Position numbers and translations under genes: made by a program
Assembly (NCBI RefSeq): GCF_001704415.2
Contig: NC_030836.1
Location: 21,302,001-21,366,000 of the forward strand
Reading direction: 5' to 3'
DNA from: Capra hircus
Lineage: Eukaryota; Chordata; Mammalia; Artiodactyla; Bovidae
DNA length: 64,000 nt
Notes under the pieces: model-generated
Told to the model about the DNA's origin: nothing
The model's input: the letters and a program-made list of their open reading frames with translations, nothing else
Databases searched by the model: none
Part shown: positions 10,915 through 21,990 of the stretch, piece after piece
Numbering within the stretch: the stretch's first letter is position 1
Layout: each line of letters opens with the position of its first letter

Positions 10915-11455
10915 TGACCCTCTGCATGGCCAGAACATAAGTTTTAAGTAGAGATTGATCAGAGACCAGACAAGAAATTCAGTCAAGGCTTTATTAGGGC
11001 CCCTGCTGCGGCGGAAGCGAATGAGAACAAAGGACAAGTTCCTTTGCATGCTTGCTTCCAGGGGAGACTAGCTGACTCCTTCTGGGGGAGAGGGGGTGGC
11101 AGGGGCGTGGGGAGTTGTGGGGGATAGGAGTGTGTCCAAGGGTCAGGTCAGAGAAGTGGTTTAGACAATTTGCCCACCCCTTCGTGGTGTTGTATGCAGG
11201 GGTCGTGCCCAGTACCCTGTTTTTGCTTCTGGCTCTTCAGTGCTAGTTGGGCTTTTTTGGTCTTTTTGTCTCTTTTGCCCAGAATTTGCCCCAGCTGTAC
11301 ATGCATGTAGTTATTTTAGTCCCTTATGGCTTCTTTCTTTTTGTAGCTCAAAGAGACGTTTGTCCAGGCACAAGCACTGGAGCACTGCAGCAAAGGGTTC
11401 CAAGTCCCAGGTCTGTCTCAAACCAAGAGCCTGAACCAAAAGCAAAAAAGTAGAA
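10915..11455 (-). mobile_element. LTR-like element, minus strand, G-rich
   Basis: This block is clearly richer in GC than its flanks. On the minus strand it has AATAAA (complement at 10990-10995) soon followed by GCCTTGACTGAATTTCTTG, a layout typical of the R-U5 end of a retroviral LTR. No internal retroviral genes flank it. Exact ends and a target duplication could not be fixed, so family and limits are uncertain. Confidence 0.45.
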
Positions 11456-11697
11456 ACAGAGAGTTATCTCCAAGCAGCATGGCAATTGATAGCCTAAGGA
11501 ATATCTTATCTTGAAGCCATTGAATTAAGGCTGCTAAATATTATGTTTTATATGAATAAAATCTTAAATCTATGTCATGTGCCTCAAAAAATATTTTGAG
11601 TGGGTGAAAAGATCTACCTAATTTATACTTTATAAAATTTCACAGGATGAGAAGTAGGTTTAACTTATTAAGACTGATTCCCTGAAGGCTATGTGTC

Positions 11698-11907
11698 TGT
11701 GTGCTTGATTGTGTCCAAACTCTGCAACCCCATGGACTATAGCCCACAAGGCTCTTCTTCCCATGGAATTTTCCAGGTGAGAATACTGGAGTGGATTGCC
11801 ATTTCCAACTCCAAGGGATCTTCCCAACTCAGGGATTGAATTCACGTCTCCTGTGTCTCTTGCATTGGCAGGTAGATTCTTTACTACTGCACCACCTGGG
11901 AAGCCAA
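11698..11907 (-). mobile_element. Bov-tA SINE
   Basis: Reverse copy from GTGTGCTTGATTGTGTCC to ACCTGGGAAGCC, between CTGAAG at 11692-11697 and 11910-11915. The minus-strand open frame here is only the read-through frame of the SINE. Confidence 0.88.
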
Positions 11908-12407
11908 TGCTGAAGACTAGTCTCCAAGAAACAGAAATTACCTCCTGCAGAGCTCCATGGAAATCTGTGTTTAAAGTAGTCATGCCTCTATAAGACTTGA
12001 CTCTCGGCCTCCCTGCTGGAGGCCAACAGAGGAGCTGGTGCTAAGAACCAACAATGAGTGGGAGCTGGTAAGGTAGAGGTGGAGTTGATGTCCCACCAAT
12101 AATATTACTGCTTAATTATGGCTCTGATTCCACCAGGAAAGGGTCCAGACTTTGCCTAATCATGTGGCTTGGGAGCCACAGAGCTCAGAGTCTGTTTCTC
12201 TTCTCCCTCTCCTTCACCCTACTCTGCCAATGTCATCATTACTTTTCCTGCTGACTTTGTAGATTTCAGATATACCCCCATGTTTCGAGCCAGATCTGTC
12301 CTCCTTGGCTTAGGAGCAAGGAAATTGTGCTGCTTTGTTGCTTTTGTATTTATCTTGGTATTTACAGATTTCTCTGTCTGAGATAATAGCAATTATGAAT
12401 GAAATGA
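11908..12407. other. Unique DNA, average GC
   Basis: No repeat recognised. A short hairpin (GGCCTCC, 5-base loop, GGAGGCC) lies near 12006-12026. Short open frames here do not resemble a known protein. Confidence 0.45.
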
Positions 12408-12635
12408 AGGGCTTCCCTGGTGGTTCAGTGGTAAAGAACCCATCTGCAATGCAGGATATGTGGCAGGAGCTGCGGTTTGATCCCTGGGTCAGGAAGATTC
12501 CCTGGAAAAGGAAATGGCAACCCACTTCAGTATTCTTGCCTGGGAAATCCCATGGACAGAAGGGACTGGTGGACTACAGTCTATGGGGTCGCAAAAGAGC
12601 TGGTCATAACTTAGCCACTGAACAATAACAACAAC
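12408..12635 (+). mobile_element. Bov-tA SINE
   Basis: Full-length copy, from GGGCTTCCCTGGTGGTTCAG to an (AAC)n-rich tail. The 7-base AAATGAA precedes it and follows the tail. Confidence 0.9.
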
Positions 12636-13639
12636 AAATGAATGAGTTTTCTCATTCATTCTCTCTAAAGAAATAATATTATGTGTGGATAACTTGGACA
12701 TTTACTCACCCCTATTTGTGTAAACTTTTCTGATTTCATTTTTCATACCAGAGCCTTTAGGACTTTTGATTAATTTCTTATGGAACTTTCTAGACAGAGA
12801 CAGCCACTGATGAAAAATGTTGTCTTTTTTAAATCAGTGCTAGAGATTAACATAAACTCCTGCTCTGTAAATCAATAAATCCCTACTTAAACTAAAATAA
12901 TTTGTTAGCTTTAAGTACCAAAATAAATATGGCTAGGATAGAGATTACATTTGCAATGCTTTAATAAATAATTTAAAGGCAACACAACAAAGCAAAAATA
13001 GAGTATAAATATTTATTGCTTGTTTCTAAATAATGTGTTAGAAGATAATAGCTCTCCATTACAAAAGAAAATCAGTAATGTTGCTTTCTATTGACACTTT
13101 TACATTAGGATATTATCCTTTAATTAATCTGGACAATACAAAAGAGTTGAAAATCTCTGATTCAGTCTTGCATTTGTTCCATATCAAGAAAAAAATCTCA
13201 TTAGCATCTTGATACTGTGAAGCAATCTAATGATTTTCACTGTAAGACAAATGTTTACCAAGATTTGAGCTTTATAAATGAATAAATTGGAAGCAGATTG
13301 AATAATACTCAAGTCTAATCCAAAATATCTCTTTAATTCAATATCAATTACTCCTTTTTACTCTCTGTAATAGAAAAACATAAAAGACCATGTAATTACC
13401 CTCCAAGAGCATACCTAGCATGGAGAATCCCTGATATAAGTCTATTAACATTTAAATATTAATCAATGATAAATGCAATCAACACTATAGAAGAAAGAAT
13501 TTTCCTATAAATGAAGAATAAAATGAAGGTACAAATAATAACTGTGACCTCAGAGAAAGAAATCCTCACAAGAAATATTGAACTCTCAGGCTAAGAATAG
13601 TGCTTATTGGATCAAATGTCTTTCTCTTTCTTGGATTCC
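12636..13639. other. Unique AT-rich DNA
   Basis: About 1 kb with no recognised feature. Confidence 0.5.
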
Positions 13640-13903
13640 TCCTTAACAGCTTTATTAAGGTGTAACTAATATGCAAAAATTCGCTTATATTGAATGCATC
13701 CAATTTGATGATTCTGAACATATACAAACACCTGTGATAGCATCATCACAGTTAAGGTAACAGACGTATTAACCACCTTCAAAAGTTTCCTTGTAGCAAT
13801 TCCTTTTTCATTTGTTTTTGTTATAAGAACATGTAACATGAGGTCTATAATTTTAACAAAAAATTTAGATACACAATATAGTATTGTTGACTATAGGCCT
13901 TAC

Positions 13904-15989
13904 TGTTGTTGTTCAGTTGCTCAGTCATGTCCGACTCTTTGCGACCCCATGGACTCCAGCACGCCAGGCTTCCCTGTCCTTCATCATCTCCCAGAACTTG
14001 CTCAAACTCATTTGTTGCTATTCAACCATCTTGTCTTCTGTCGTCCCCTTCTCCCTCTGCCTTCATTCTTTCCCAGCATCAGGGTCTTTTCTAATAAGTC
14101 AGTTCTCTGCATCAGGTGGCCAATATATTGGAGCTTCAGCTTCAGCATCAGTCTTTCCAATGAATATTCATGATTGATTTCCTTTAGGATTGACTGGTTT
14201 GATCTCCTTATAGTCCAAGGGACTCTCAAGAGTCTTCTCCAGCACCACAATTCAAAAACATGAATTCTTTGGTGCTCAGCCTTCTTTAGGGTACAACTCT
14301 GACATCTGTACATGACTATTGGAAAAACCACAGCTTTGACTAGACAGACACCTGTAGGCAAAGTAATGTCTTTGTATTTTAATACAGTTATCTAGGTTGG
14401 TCATAGCTTTTCTTCCAAGGAGCCAAGCATCTTTTAATTTCATGGCTGCAGTCACCATCCACATTGATTTTGTAGCCCAAGAAAATAAAGTCTGCCACTG
14501 CTTCCATTGTTTCCCCATCTATTTGTCATGAAGTGATGGGACCACCCTTATGGCAGGAAGTGAAGAGGAACTAAAAAGCCTCTTGATGAAAGTGAAAGAG
14601 GAGAGTGAAAAAGTTGGCTTAAAGCTCAACATTCAGAAAACAAAGATCATGGCATCCAGTCCCATCACTTCACGGGAAATAGATGGGGAAACAGTGGAAA
14701 CAATGTCAGACTTTATTTTTGGGGGGACTCCAAAATCACTGCAGATGGTGACTGCAGCCATGAAATTAAAAGACGTTTACTCCTTGGAAGAAAAGTTATG
14801 ACCAACCTAGATAGAATATTCAAAAGCAGAGACATTACTTTGCCGACTAAGGTCCATCTAGTCAAGGCTATGGTTTTTCCTGTGGTCATGTGTGGATGTG
14901 AGAGTTGGACTGTGAAAAACACTGAGCACCAAAGAATTGATGCTTTTGAACTGTGGTGTTGGAGAAGATTCTTGAGAGTCCCTTGGACTGCGAGGAGATC
15001 CAACCAGTCCATTCTGAAGGAGATCAGCCCTGGGATTTCTTTGGAAGGAATGATGCTAAAGCTGAAACTGCAGTACTTTGGCCACCTCATGCGAAGAGTT
15101 GACTCATTGGAAAAGACTCTGATGCTAGGACGGATTGGGGGCAGGAGGAGAAGGGACAACAGAGGATGAGATGGCTGGATGGCATCACTGACTCGATGGA
15201 CGCGAGTCTGAATGAACTCCGGGAGTTGGTGATGGACAGGGAGGCCTGGCGTGCTGCAATTCATGGGGTCGCAAAGAGTCAGACATGACTGAGTGACTGA
15301 ACTGAACTGATGGGACCAGATGCCATGATCTTCATTTTCTGAATGTCAAGTTTTAAGCCAGTTTACTCATTCTCCCTTCACCTTCATCAAGAGGCTTTTT
15401 AGTTTCTCTTCACTTTCTGCCATAAGGCTGGTGTCATCTGCATATCTGAGTTTATCAATATTTCTCCCAGCAATCTTGATTCTAGCTTGTGCTTCATCCA
15501 GCCTGGCATTTCATATGATGTACTCTGCATATAAGTTAAATAAGCAGGGTAACAATATACAGCCTTCACGTACTCCTTTCCCAATTTGCAAACAGTCCAT
15601 TGTTCCACTTCCAGTTCTAACTTGTTTCTTGACCTGCATACCGCTTTCTCAGGAGGCAGGTAAGGTGGTCTTGTATCCCCATCTATTGAAGAATTTTCCA
15701 GTTTGTTGTGATCCACACAGTCAAAGGCTTTAGAGGCAGAAGTAGATGCTTTTCTGGAATTCTTTTGCTTTTTCTATGATCCAATTGATGTTGACCTCTA
15801 GTTTGATCTCTAGTTCCTCTGCCTTTTATAAATCCAGCTTGTACATCTTGAAGTTCTTGATTCATGTACTGTTGAAGCCTTGCTTGAAGGATTTTGAGCA
15901 TTGCTTTTCTAGCATGTGAAATGAATGCAAGTGTGTGATACTCTGAGCATTCTTTGACATTGCCCTTCTTAAGGACTGGAATGAAAACT
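13904..15989 (-). mobile_element. Outer BovB, minus strand, in the old L1
   Basis: Antisense BovB in two contiguous halves, 13904-14544 and 15308-15989. The left half starts with the 3' tail (TTCAGTTGCTCAGTCATGTC). The right half reaches well into the reverse-transcriptase region (antisense of the stretch whose translation contains LYAEYI-type text). Imperfect target copies TGACTATAGGCCTTAC (13888-13903) and TGACCTTAGACCTTGC (15990-16005) flank it. Frames are broken by stops. Confidence 0.88.
14545..15307 (+). mobile_element. Inner BovB, plus strand, inside the outer BovB
   Basis: Sense BovB 3' part ending in GACTGAACTGAACTGA. The 11-base target TGATGGGACCA is present at 14534-14544 and 15308-15318, and the outer BovB reads straight across when this block is removed. 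A 124-codon open stretch (14798-15169) keeps reverse-transcriptase C-terminal text such as FELWCWRR. A frameshift at about 14800 separates it from the preceding open part (14550-14801). Confidence 0.92.
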
Positions 15990-16113
15990 GACCTTAGACC
16001 TTGCAGTATACAGTAGATCTATAGAACAAATACTTCGGTGTTGCCCTTCTTAGAGATTAGAAAGAAAAGTGACTATAGGCCTTATATTATACAGCAGATT
16101 TATAGAACAAATT
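15961..16113. repeat. Diverged 81-base tandem duplication across a BovB/L1 junction
   Basis: Two 72-base stretches, 15961-16032 and 16042-16113, align without gaps at roughly three quarters identity. Both start TGCCCTTCTT and end TATAGAACAAAT. The first half of each unit is BovB and the second half is L1, so the duplication arose after BovB had entered the L1. Confidence 0.85.
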
Positions 16114-16291
16114 TATTTTGCATAACTGCAACTTTACACAACTTATCAACTCCCTGTCTTCCCCTCCCCTCAATCCCCAGTGACTACTGTTCTATTTTCT
16201 GATTCTATGGCTTTAACTATTCTAAGTACCTCATGTCAAGTGGAATCAGGCAATATTTTTCCTTCTGTGACTTGCCTGTTTCACTTACCAC

Positions 16292-16572
16292 TGCTGCTGC
16301 TACTGCTGCTAAGTCGCGTCAGTCGTGTCCGACTCTGTGCGACCCCATAGACGGCAGCCCACCAGGCTCCGCCGTCTCTGGGATTCTCCAGGCAAGAACA
16401 CTGGAGTGGATTGCCATTTCCTTCTCCAGGGCATGAAAGTGAAAAGTGAAAGTAAAGTCACTGAGTCGTGTCCAACTCTCAGCGACCCCATAGACTGAAG
16501 CCTACCAGACTCCTCCTTCCATGGAATTTTCCAGGCAAGAGTACTGGAGTGGGGTGCCATTGCCTTCTCTGT
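16292..16572 (-). mobile_element. Bov-A2 SINE (A-A dimer)
   Basis: Reverse orientation: a CTG-rich tail (complement of CAG), then two A units joined by GTGAAAAGTGAAAGTAAAG. Target copies CACTTACCAC (16282-16291) and CAGTTACCAC (16573-16582) differ at one base. Confidence 0.9.
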
Positions 16573-16990
16573 CAGTTACCACAGTTCTCTAGATTCATCC
16601 GTGATGCTGCAAATGGCAGAATTTCCTTATTTTTTAAGGTGGAACAAATCCTATTGTATGTCTATTCCACATTTTCTTTATCAATACATATGTTATTGGA
16701 CACTGGTGTTGTTTCCATAACTTGGCTATGGTGAATTGTGCTGCAATCAACATGGTAGCACAGATATCTCTTCGAGATCCCGATTTCAAATCTTCTAAGT
16801 ATATTACCGGAAGGGGTTTGATGAACCATATTGTAGGTCTATTTTTTAAGTTTTTGACTGTTTTCTATAGTGGTTGCACCACTTTACTGTGTTATCAACA
16901 GAGTAGAGAGGTTCAAATTTCTCGACTGCCTTGTCAACATTTGCCAATTTTTTTTTCTTCTGTTTTTGTTGCTGTTATTATTTCTGAAAG

Positions 16991-18100
16991 GTGATGTCAA
17001 GAGAATGAGCATATAAACCACAGACTGAAATAAAATATTTTCCAAGGAAACATCTGATAAAGAACTATTGTTCAAAATATACAAAAACTCTTAAAACTCA
17101 ACAATGAGAAAACAAAGAATCCAATTTAAAAAGGGCCAAAGATCTTCACAGACACTTCATCAAAGAAGATATACAGATGACAAGTAAGCACATGAAAAAA
17201 TGATTCACATCATTTGTCATCAGAGAAGTGCAAACTAAAACAACAATGAGATACTACTGCATACCTATTAGAATGGCTAAACTTCAGAACATTAACACCA
17301 CCAAGTTTTGATATGGTTGTAGAGCAACAGCAATGCTCATTTGTTGCTAGCAGGAATGGAAAATGGTACAGGCATTATGGAATACAGTTCAGTGATTTCT
17401 TACAATACTGAACATACTCCTACCACATGATCCACTAATCCAGCTCATTGGTACTTACCCAAAGGAATTGAAAATCATGTTCACCACAAAAACCTTCATA
17501 CAGATGTTTATGGCAGCTTCATTCATAATTGCCAAAACTTGGAACCAACCAATATATCCTTAGAAGGTTAATGGATAAATAAACTGTGGTACATGCAAGT
17601 AACAGGATATTATCAGCACTAAAAAGAAATGTGCTATCAAGCCATGAAGAAGATATGGAGGAATAGTGAATGCATGCTACCAAATGAAAGAAACCAATCT
17701 AAATAGGCTATACACTGTAGGATTCAGGCTATAGTACATGGAAAAGACAAAACGGCAGAAAGAGTAAAAGAATCAGCGGCTACCAGGGAATGTGGGGGAG
17801 GGCAGGAATTAATAGGTAGAACACAGAGGAACTTTAGGGCAGTGAATAATAATAATGAATGCGTGCCCGTATGTCTGCCCAAACTCACAAAATGGATCAC
17901 ACCTAGAGTGAACCCTAACATATACTATGGACTTTAGGAGATTATCAAGCATCAATAGACAGGTTCATCAATTCTGATGAGGCATGGTGATAATGGAGAA
18001 AGCTATCCATGTGTGGTGATGGGGAGTACATGAGAAAGTCCTATACTTTCTCATGCAGTTTTTCTGTGAAATTAAAGCTGCTCTAAAAAATAAAGTCTTA
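16991..18100 (+). mobile_element. Old L1 (L1M-type), plus strand 3' end
   Basis: Sense-strand ORF2 end and 3' UTR: 'aactcaacaatgagaaaac', 'gagatactactgcatacc', 'aatggataaataaactgtgg', ending with GCTGCTCTAAAAAATAAAGTC, a typical end of middle-aged mammalian L1. It is riddled with stops. It abuts the minus-strand L1 at about 16990, both being 5'-truncated there. Confidence 0.8.
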
Positions 18101-18734
18101 AATTTAAAGAAATGCAATTTTGGCTTTTTATGAGAACGTGGTATGGATATAAGAGTAGGGGAAGCACAAAAGTATATGTAGATTTTAGGAACCAATATAT
18201 AACATATGAACATTAACATAATTAGATTGAAATCTGAATTCTGAAGGATTGCTTCCTGCTTTTTTACTTTACATTTTAATGACTTCATTTCCATTCAAAA
18301 TTAGCTTTGTTAATAAATCTGTTACTAGCCTTAAATTATTGTGGGTGAAATACTTGAATACTTTTGTTACTGAATAAACCAGAATTTACTTCAACAGCCA
18401 CATTTATTACATTTTGCTTTTAGAATCCTTATTTAGCATATTTTGAATTGCATACAGTCCCTAAAAAAAATAAATAAATAACAGTTTACACAGTTGAAAC
18501 TCGATTTATCAAAGTAGTTATTGACTTTAGTTTTATACTCCTACATCAGTGAAAGAGATCCTAAAATATTGGTGCATTTGAAAGAGGAAAAAAAAAAAAA
18601 GGATAATTCATCTGATTGCATCTCCTTCTACCTCTGAAATAGTGACTAATAATTTCCAGAGTATAGCTTCCTTTTTTAACAAAACACATATGCAGACTTC
18701 AAGTCATGGTCAGTAAGGCAGAGATGTGAGTTTG
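18101..18734. other. Unique AT-rich DNA with A-runs
   Basis: A-rich runs at 18463-18480 and 18588-18600; nothing else recognised. Confidence 0.5.
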
Positions 18735-19342
18735 TTCTTTTTTTAATTGGAGAATAATCACTTTACAATATTGTGTTGGTTTCTGCCATACATCCATATG
18801 AATCAGCCATAGGTATACATATGTCCCCTCCTTCTTGAATCTTCTCCCTCCTTTCCGCCCTGTTCCACCCCTCTAGATTATCTCAGACCACTGGATTTGA
18901 ACTCCCTATGTCATACAGCAGATTCCCACTGGCTATCTATTGTACATATGGTAATGCTTATGTTTCCCTGCTGCTCTCAAATTCATCTCACCCTCCCCTT
19001 CCCCCACAGAGTCCACAAGTCTGGTTTCTATGTCTGTGTCTCCATAGCTGCCCTGCGTATAGGTTCACCATCTTTCTAGATTCCATATATATGTGTGTTA
19101 ATATATGTTTGTTTTTCTCTTTCTGACTTATTTCACTCTGTATAATAGTTAAAAGAGACACATGTACCCAATGTTTGTTGCAGCACTATTTACAATGGTT
19201 AGGACATGGAAGCAACCTAGATGTCCATCAACAGATGAATGGATAAAGAAGCTGAGGTACATTTATACAATGGGATATCATTCAGCCATAAAAAGAACAC
19301 ATTTGAGTTAGTGCTAATGAGGTGGGTAAACCCAAAGCCTGC
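18735..19342 (-). mobile_element. Ruminant L1 with 5' inversion (twin-primed)
   Basis: 18735-19148 is antisense L1 3' UTR ending with 'tttcactctgtataatag'. 19149-19342 is the L1 text that should lie just upstream of it, but in plus orientation ('agagacacatgtaccc' to 'aatgaggtgggtaaaccc'). The outer end of the inverted piece is contiguous in L1 coordinates with the start of the 3' piece, the pattern left by twin priming. A T-run of 16 follows at 19343-19358. Confidence 0.85.
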
Positions 19343-19358
19343 TTTTTTTTTTTTTTTT

Positions 19359-20059
19359 AAGGATGTAAGGATGCTTGTACATTGGAGAAGAAGAATATTA
19401 GGATCCCTAGATAGAGAGACAAAAGAGAGGAAGCAAAGATCCTGATAGAAGCTAAGGATGAAACTGGTGTAGGGAATCTCAATATGGAATGAACAAAGCC
19501 ATTTGGGAACATGTATGTCCCATATCCAATTTTATGTTCTTATGCTGTAGAGATACAATATAGGTTTAAAGCTTAACTCCTTGAAACAGGTCATAAGATA
19601 TCCCAGTTATCTTTCTCATTACACAGAAACACTGGAAATCATATATATGTTCCTGACAGTGTTGCTTCAAGAAAGAGGAGTTACCTGAACCACCATGATA
19701 TTTATGGCTTACTTATATTAAAACCAGTGTGATTACAGGGTATATTTGTTAATGCAGCAAACCCTGCCCCACTTGATTAATGCTGTAAATACCCTGGGGA
19801 ATGGTGGGATTAAAGTAATATCTGGTGATGACAATGGAAGCAGAAAAGCCAAAGGATCCTTGAGATGGCAAAATAATCCATAAACCGAATACAGTCAGGA
19901 GAGTTGGTACTTTGGTGACAAGGAGAAATTTAAATTTCTCTAGAGTAATTTAGGGAATGATGCTACCTTCAGTGCATTATTTGGGCTGGTGTTTAACACA
20001 CAAGCACCTCAGTGCTGATTGGGTTTCAAGAATGGTAGCCTAATTTGACCGAGGTCTTT
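19359..20059. other. Unique DNA
   Basis: No recognised repeat or gene. Confidence 0.45.
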
Positions 20060-20275
20060 TGACATGTTAGTTACTGTGTTAAGCACTGAATATTTGTCAT
20101 TTAGCCTTCAACTTAAGGCTGACAAAAGAGTCCAGGACAGATGTCATTAGTATTACTTAAAGGTTAGAAAAGTGAGGCTTAAAAAGGTCAAATAATTTGC
20201 TCCAAAAGGAGTAGATCAGAACAGTGGTCTTTTCGCTTGAAAGCAGCAACTCCTAATCATAGTACATACTACCTC
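20060..20275 (+). mobile_element. MIR SINE, diverged
   Basis: 'tactgtgttaagcactgaat' at the left and 'gttagaaaagtgaggcttaa' with 'ggtcaaataatttgctcc' fit the MIR order of 'gtgccaggcact', 'gaggaaactgaggc' and 'aacttgccc'. Confidence 0.6.
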
Positions 20276-20426
20276 TTTAGTCCATAGAAGTACTCCAGGT
20301 AAGCTAACCTAGGATCTTCTAATCCACAGTCAGACGTATTTTGCACTGCACCACCGCTCTTGGGTACTAATGTATAGATGCTTTTGGTAAATATCTCTTC
20401 ACATTCCATTAATATTTTATAAAGTA

Positions 20427-20471
20427 TAAAAGTGAAAATGTTAATCACTCAGTCGTGTCTTGCTCTTTATT
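20427..20471 (-). mobile_element. Short Bov-tA fragment
   Basis: Only the tail side of a reverse A unit is present (AATCACTCAGTCGTGTCTTG); the copy stops abruptly at about 20471. Confidence 0.7.
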
Positions 20472-20629
20472 CCTTTAAATCATATCTGAATAATTAACAG
20501 TGAAGAGAGTTGATGACTACTTGATTTTTAAGTCTCACAACTAGGCAATTAAAATAACAGTGTCTATTTCTTCAAAATCATCACCCATAAACACTGCCTT
20601 ACAGTTTTCTAATACCTTACTTGACATTG

Positions 20630-20920
20630 ATTTGTGAGTAAAATCCAGACTCCCTCACCATGGTATTTAAGAATCTGAGTAATCTATTGTCTGGCTATAT
20701 TCAACATTATCTCCTTCCCATTCTCTCATCACTCACTACACTCTAAAGATATTACCCCTTTTTCTGATCATTGAATCCTCTAAACTCATTCCCCACTCTG
20801 GTTCTTTACATTTGCCACCCCCTGTGCCTGAAAAATATCATTTTCCTGGGTTTTCAAATGGCTACTTCCATCTCAATATTTAGATAAGAGAGATATTTTT
20901 ACTGGTCTACTAATTATTTG
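20630..20920 (+). mobile_element. L2 LINE 3' end
   Basis: 'aaaatccagactccctcacc', 'atggtatttaag', 'catctccttcccattctctc', 'tttgccaccccctgtgcctg' and the following text match the order of the L2 3' region. Strongly diverged, as expected for its age. Confidence 0.7.
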
Positions 20921-21084
20921 GCTTATCTATTTTCATTTTCTTTGAATCTCTTTTGAATCGTTAGAATATCCTACTAGTTCCTTCATTGACTGATGAGTTG
21001 AAGAAAATGTTTGACACATTTTCATTTTATTTTTGTATTAGAATTATAATTTTACAATTAAAATATCTTTTAAAACTTATTTTC

Positions 21085-21290
21085 ATTATGTGTTCGGCCC
21101 TATTTTAAGCACTTTACATCTACTAACAAGTTCAATCATTTTCATAATACAATGAGGTAGTTAATATTATTCCCATTTTACAGATGAGGAAAATGAGGCA
21201 CAAAGATGTGAAATAATTTGCCAAAGTTCATATGGGCTTTAAGTGACAGAACTGGGATTTTAATCCAGGCAATCCAGCTCCATAGTTTTC
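21085..21290 (+). mobile_element. MIR SINE
   Basis: Good MIR core: 'ctattttaagcactttaca', 'caatgaggtagttaatatta', 'CCCATTTTACAGATGAGGAAA' in two parts, then 'gcacaaagatgtgaaataat' and 'gaactgggattttaatcc'. Confidence 0.85.
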
Positions 21291-21391
21291 TTTTTGACTT
21301 CCATATCCAATTATTTTAGAGATGACAAATAGCCAGGTTTTAAGGCCATAGGAATTAATGAGAGTGCTTTGCTAGAGACTATGGATAGAGA

Positions 21392-21619
21392 TGGGCTTCC
21401 CCAATGGCTCAACAGTGAAGAGTCTGCCTTCTATGAAAGCTGCAAGACACACAGGTTCGATCCCTGAGTTGGGAAGATCCCCTGGAGGAGGGAACGGCAA
21501 CCCACTCCAGTATTCTTGGCTGGAAAAACCCATGGACAGAGGAACCTGATGGGCTATTGTCCATACATAAGGTCGCAAAGAGTTGGACATGACTGAAGCA
21601 ACTTAGCATGCACCCACGC
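21392..21619 (+). mobile_element. Bov-tA SINE
   Basis: Full-length copy with an unusual head (GGGCTTCCCCAATGGCTC). Target copies ATGGATAGAGA (21381-21391) and ATGGACAGAGA (21620-21630) differ by one base. Confidence 0.92.
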
Positions 21620-21630
21620 ATGGACAGAGA

Positions 21631-21980
21631 AGAAAAGAGAGCTGAGGACCAGTTCTACCAGTGAAACCATGAGTGGAGAGTGTCAATAAAGAAGGGATGG
21701 TCAACTCTGAGGTCCAGATAGATGGAGACAGGAAAGGAATCTCCACGGTTTGACAACACAGTTGTTTATTATTTGACAGTGAAAAGATTTTTTTAGTGTA
21801 ATGTAGAGATATTATGATGAACTGGAGTGAGGAGAGAATGAAAAACAGAGGTAAAGAGGAATAAACATAGGCAAGTCTTTAGAAAAGATTCTGTAAAGAT
21901 ACTCCTCTTTCTGTAAAGAGGAGTGGTTAAACTGATGGACAGTTTTAGGGAAATGTGGTGTGAGTGTGCCATATATAAGT
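21631..21980. other. Unique DNA
   Basis: Nothing recognised. A 14-base direct repeat (tctgtaaagatact / tctgtaaagaggag region, 21890-21925) is too imperfect to interpret. Confidence 0.4.
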
Positions 21981-21990
21981 TTTGCTAATT

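Larger units (their letters stand above)
13640..16990 (-). mobile_element. Old L1 (L1M-type), minus strand, split by BovB and SINE
   Basis: Pieces at 13640-13903, 15990-16291 and 16583-16990 together form an antisense L1 3' end. Signatures are AACTTTATTAAGG-like 3' UTR text ('cagctttattaaggtgtaac'), 'attgttgactatagg', 'cagcagatttatagaac' and the antisense ORF2 end ('ctattatggtgaattgtgctgc' type). The gaps are filled by later BovB and Bov-A2 insertions. Confidence 0.8.

Noticed and set aside
14798..15169. Functional BovB reverse transcriptase
   Set aside because: Only the C-terminal part is open; the catalytic region is absent and a frameshift lies just upstream.
16309..16560. Open frames with Met-Ala-Pro-His-Ser-Ser-Thr-Leu-Ala-Trp type peptides, seen at many places (e.g. 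16309, 53058, 55138, 24706)
   Set aside because: They are read-through frames of Bov-A units and recur in every copy; they are not host genes.
18735..19342. Two separate L1 insertions in opposite orientation
   Set aside because: The pieces are adjacent in L1 coordinates and joined at their 5' sides, which a single twin-primed insertion explains better.
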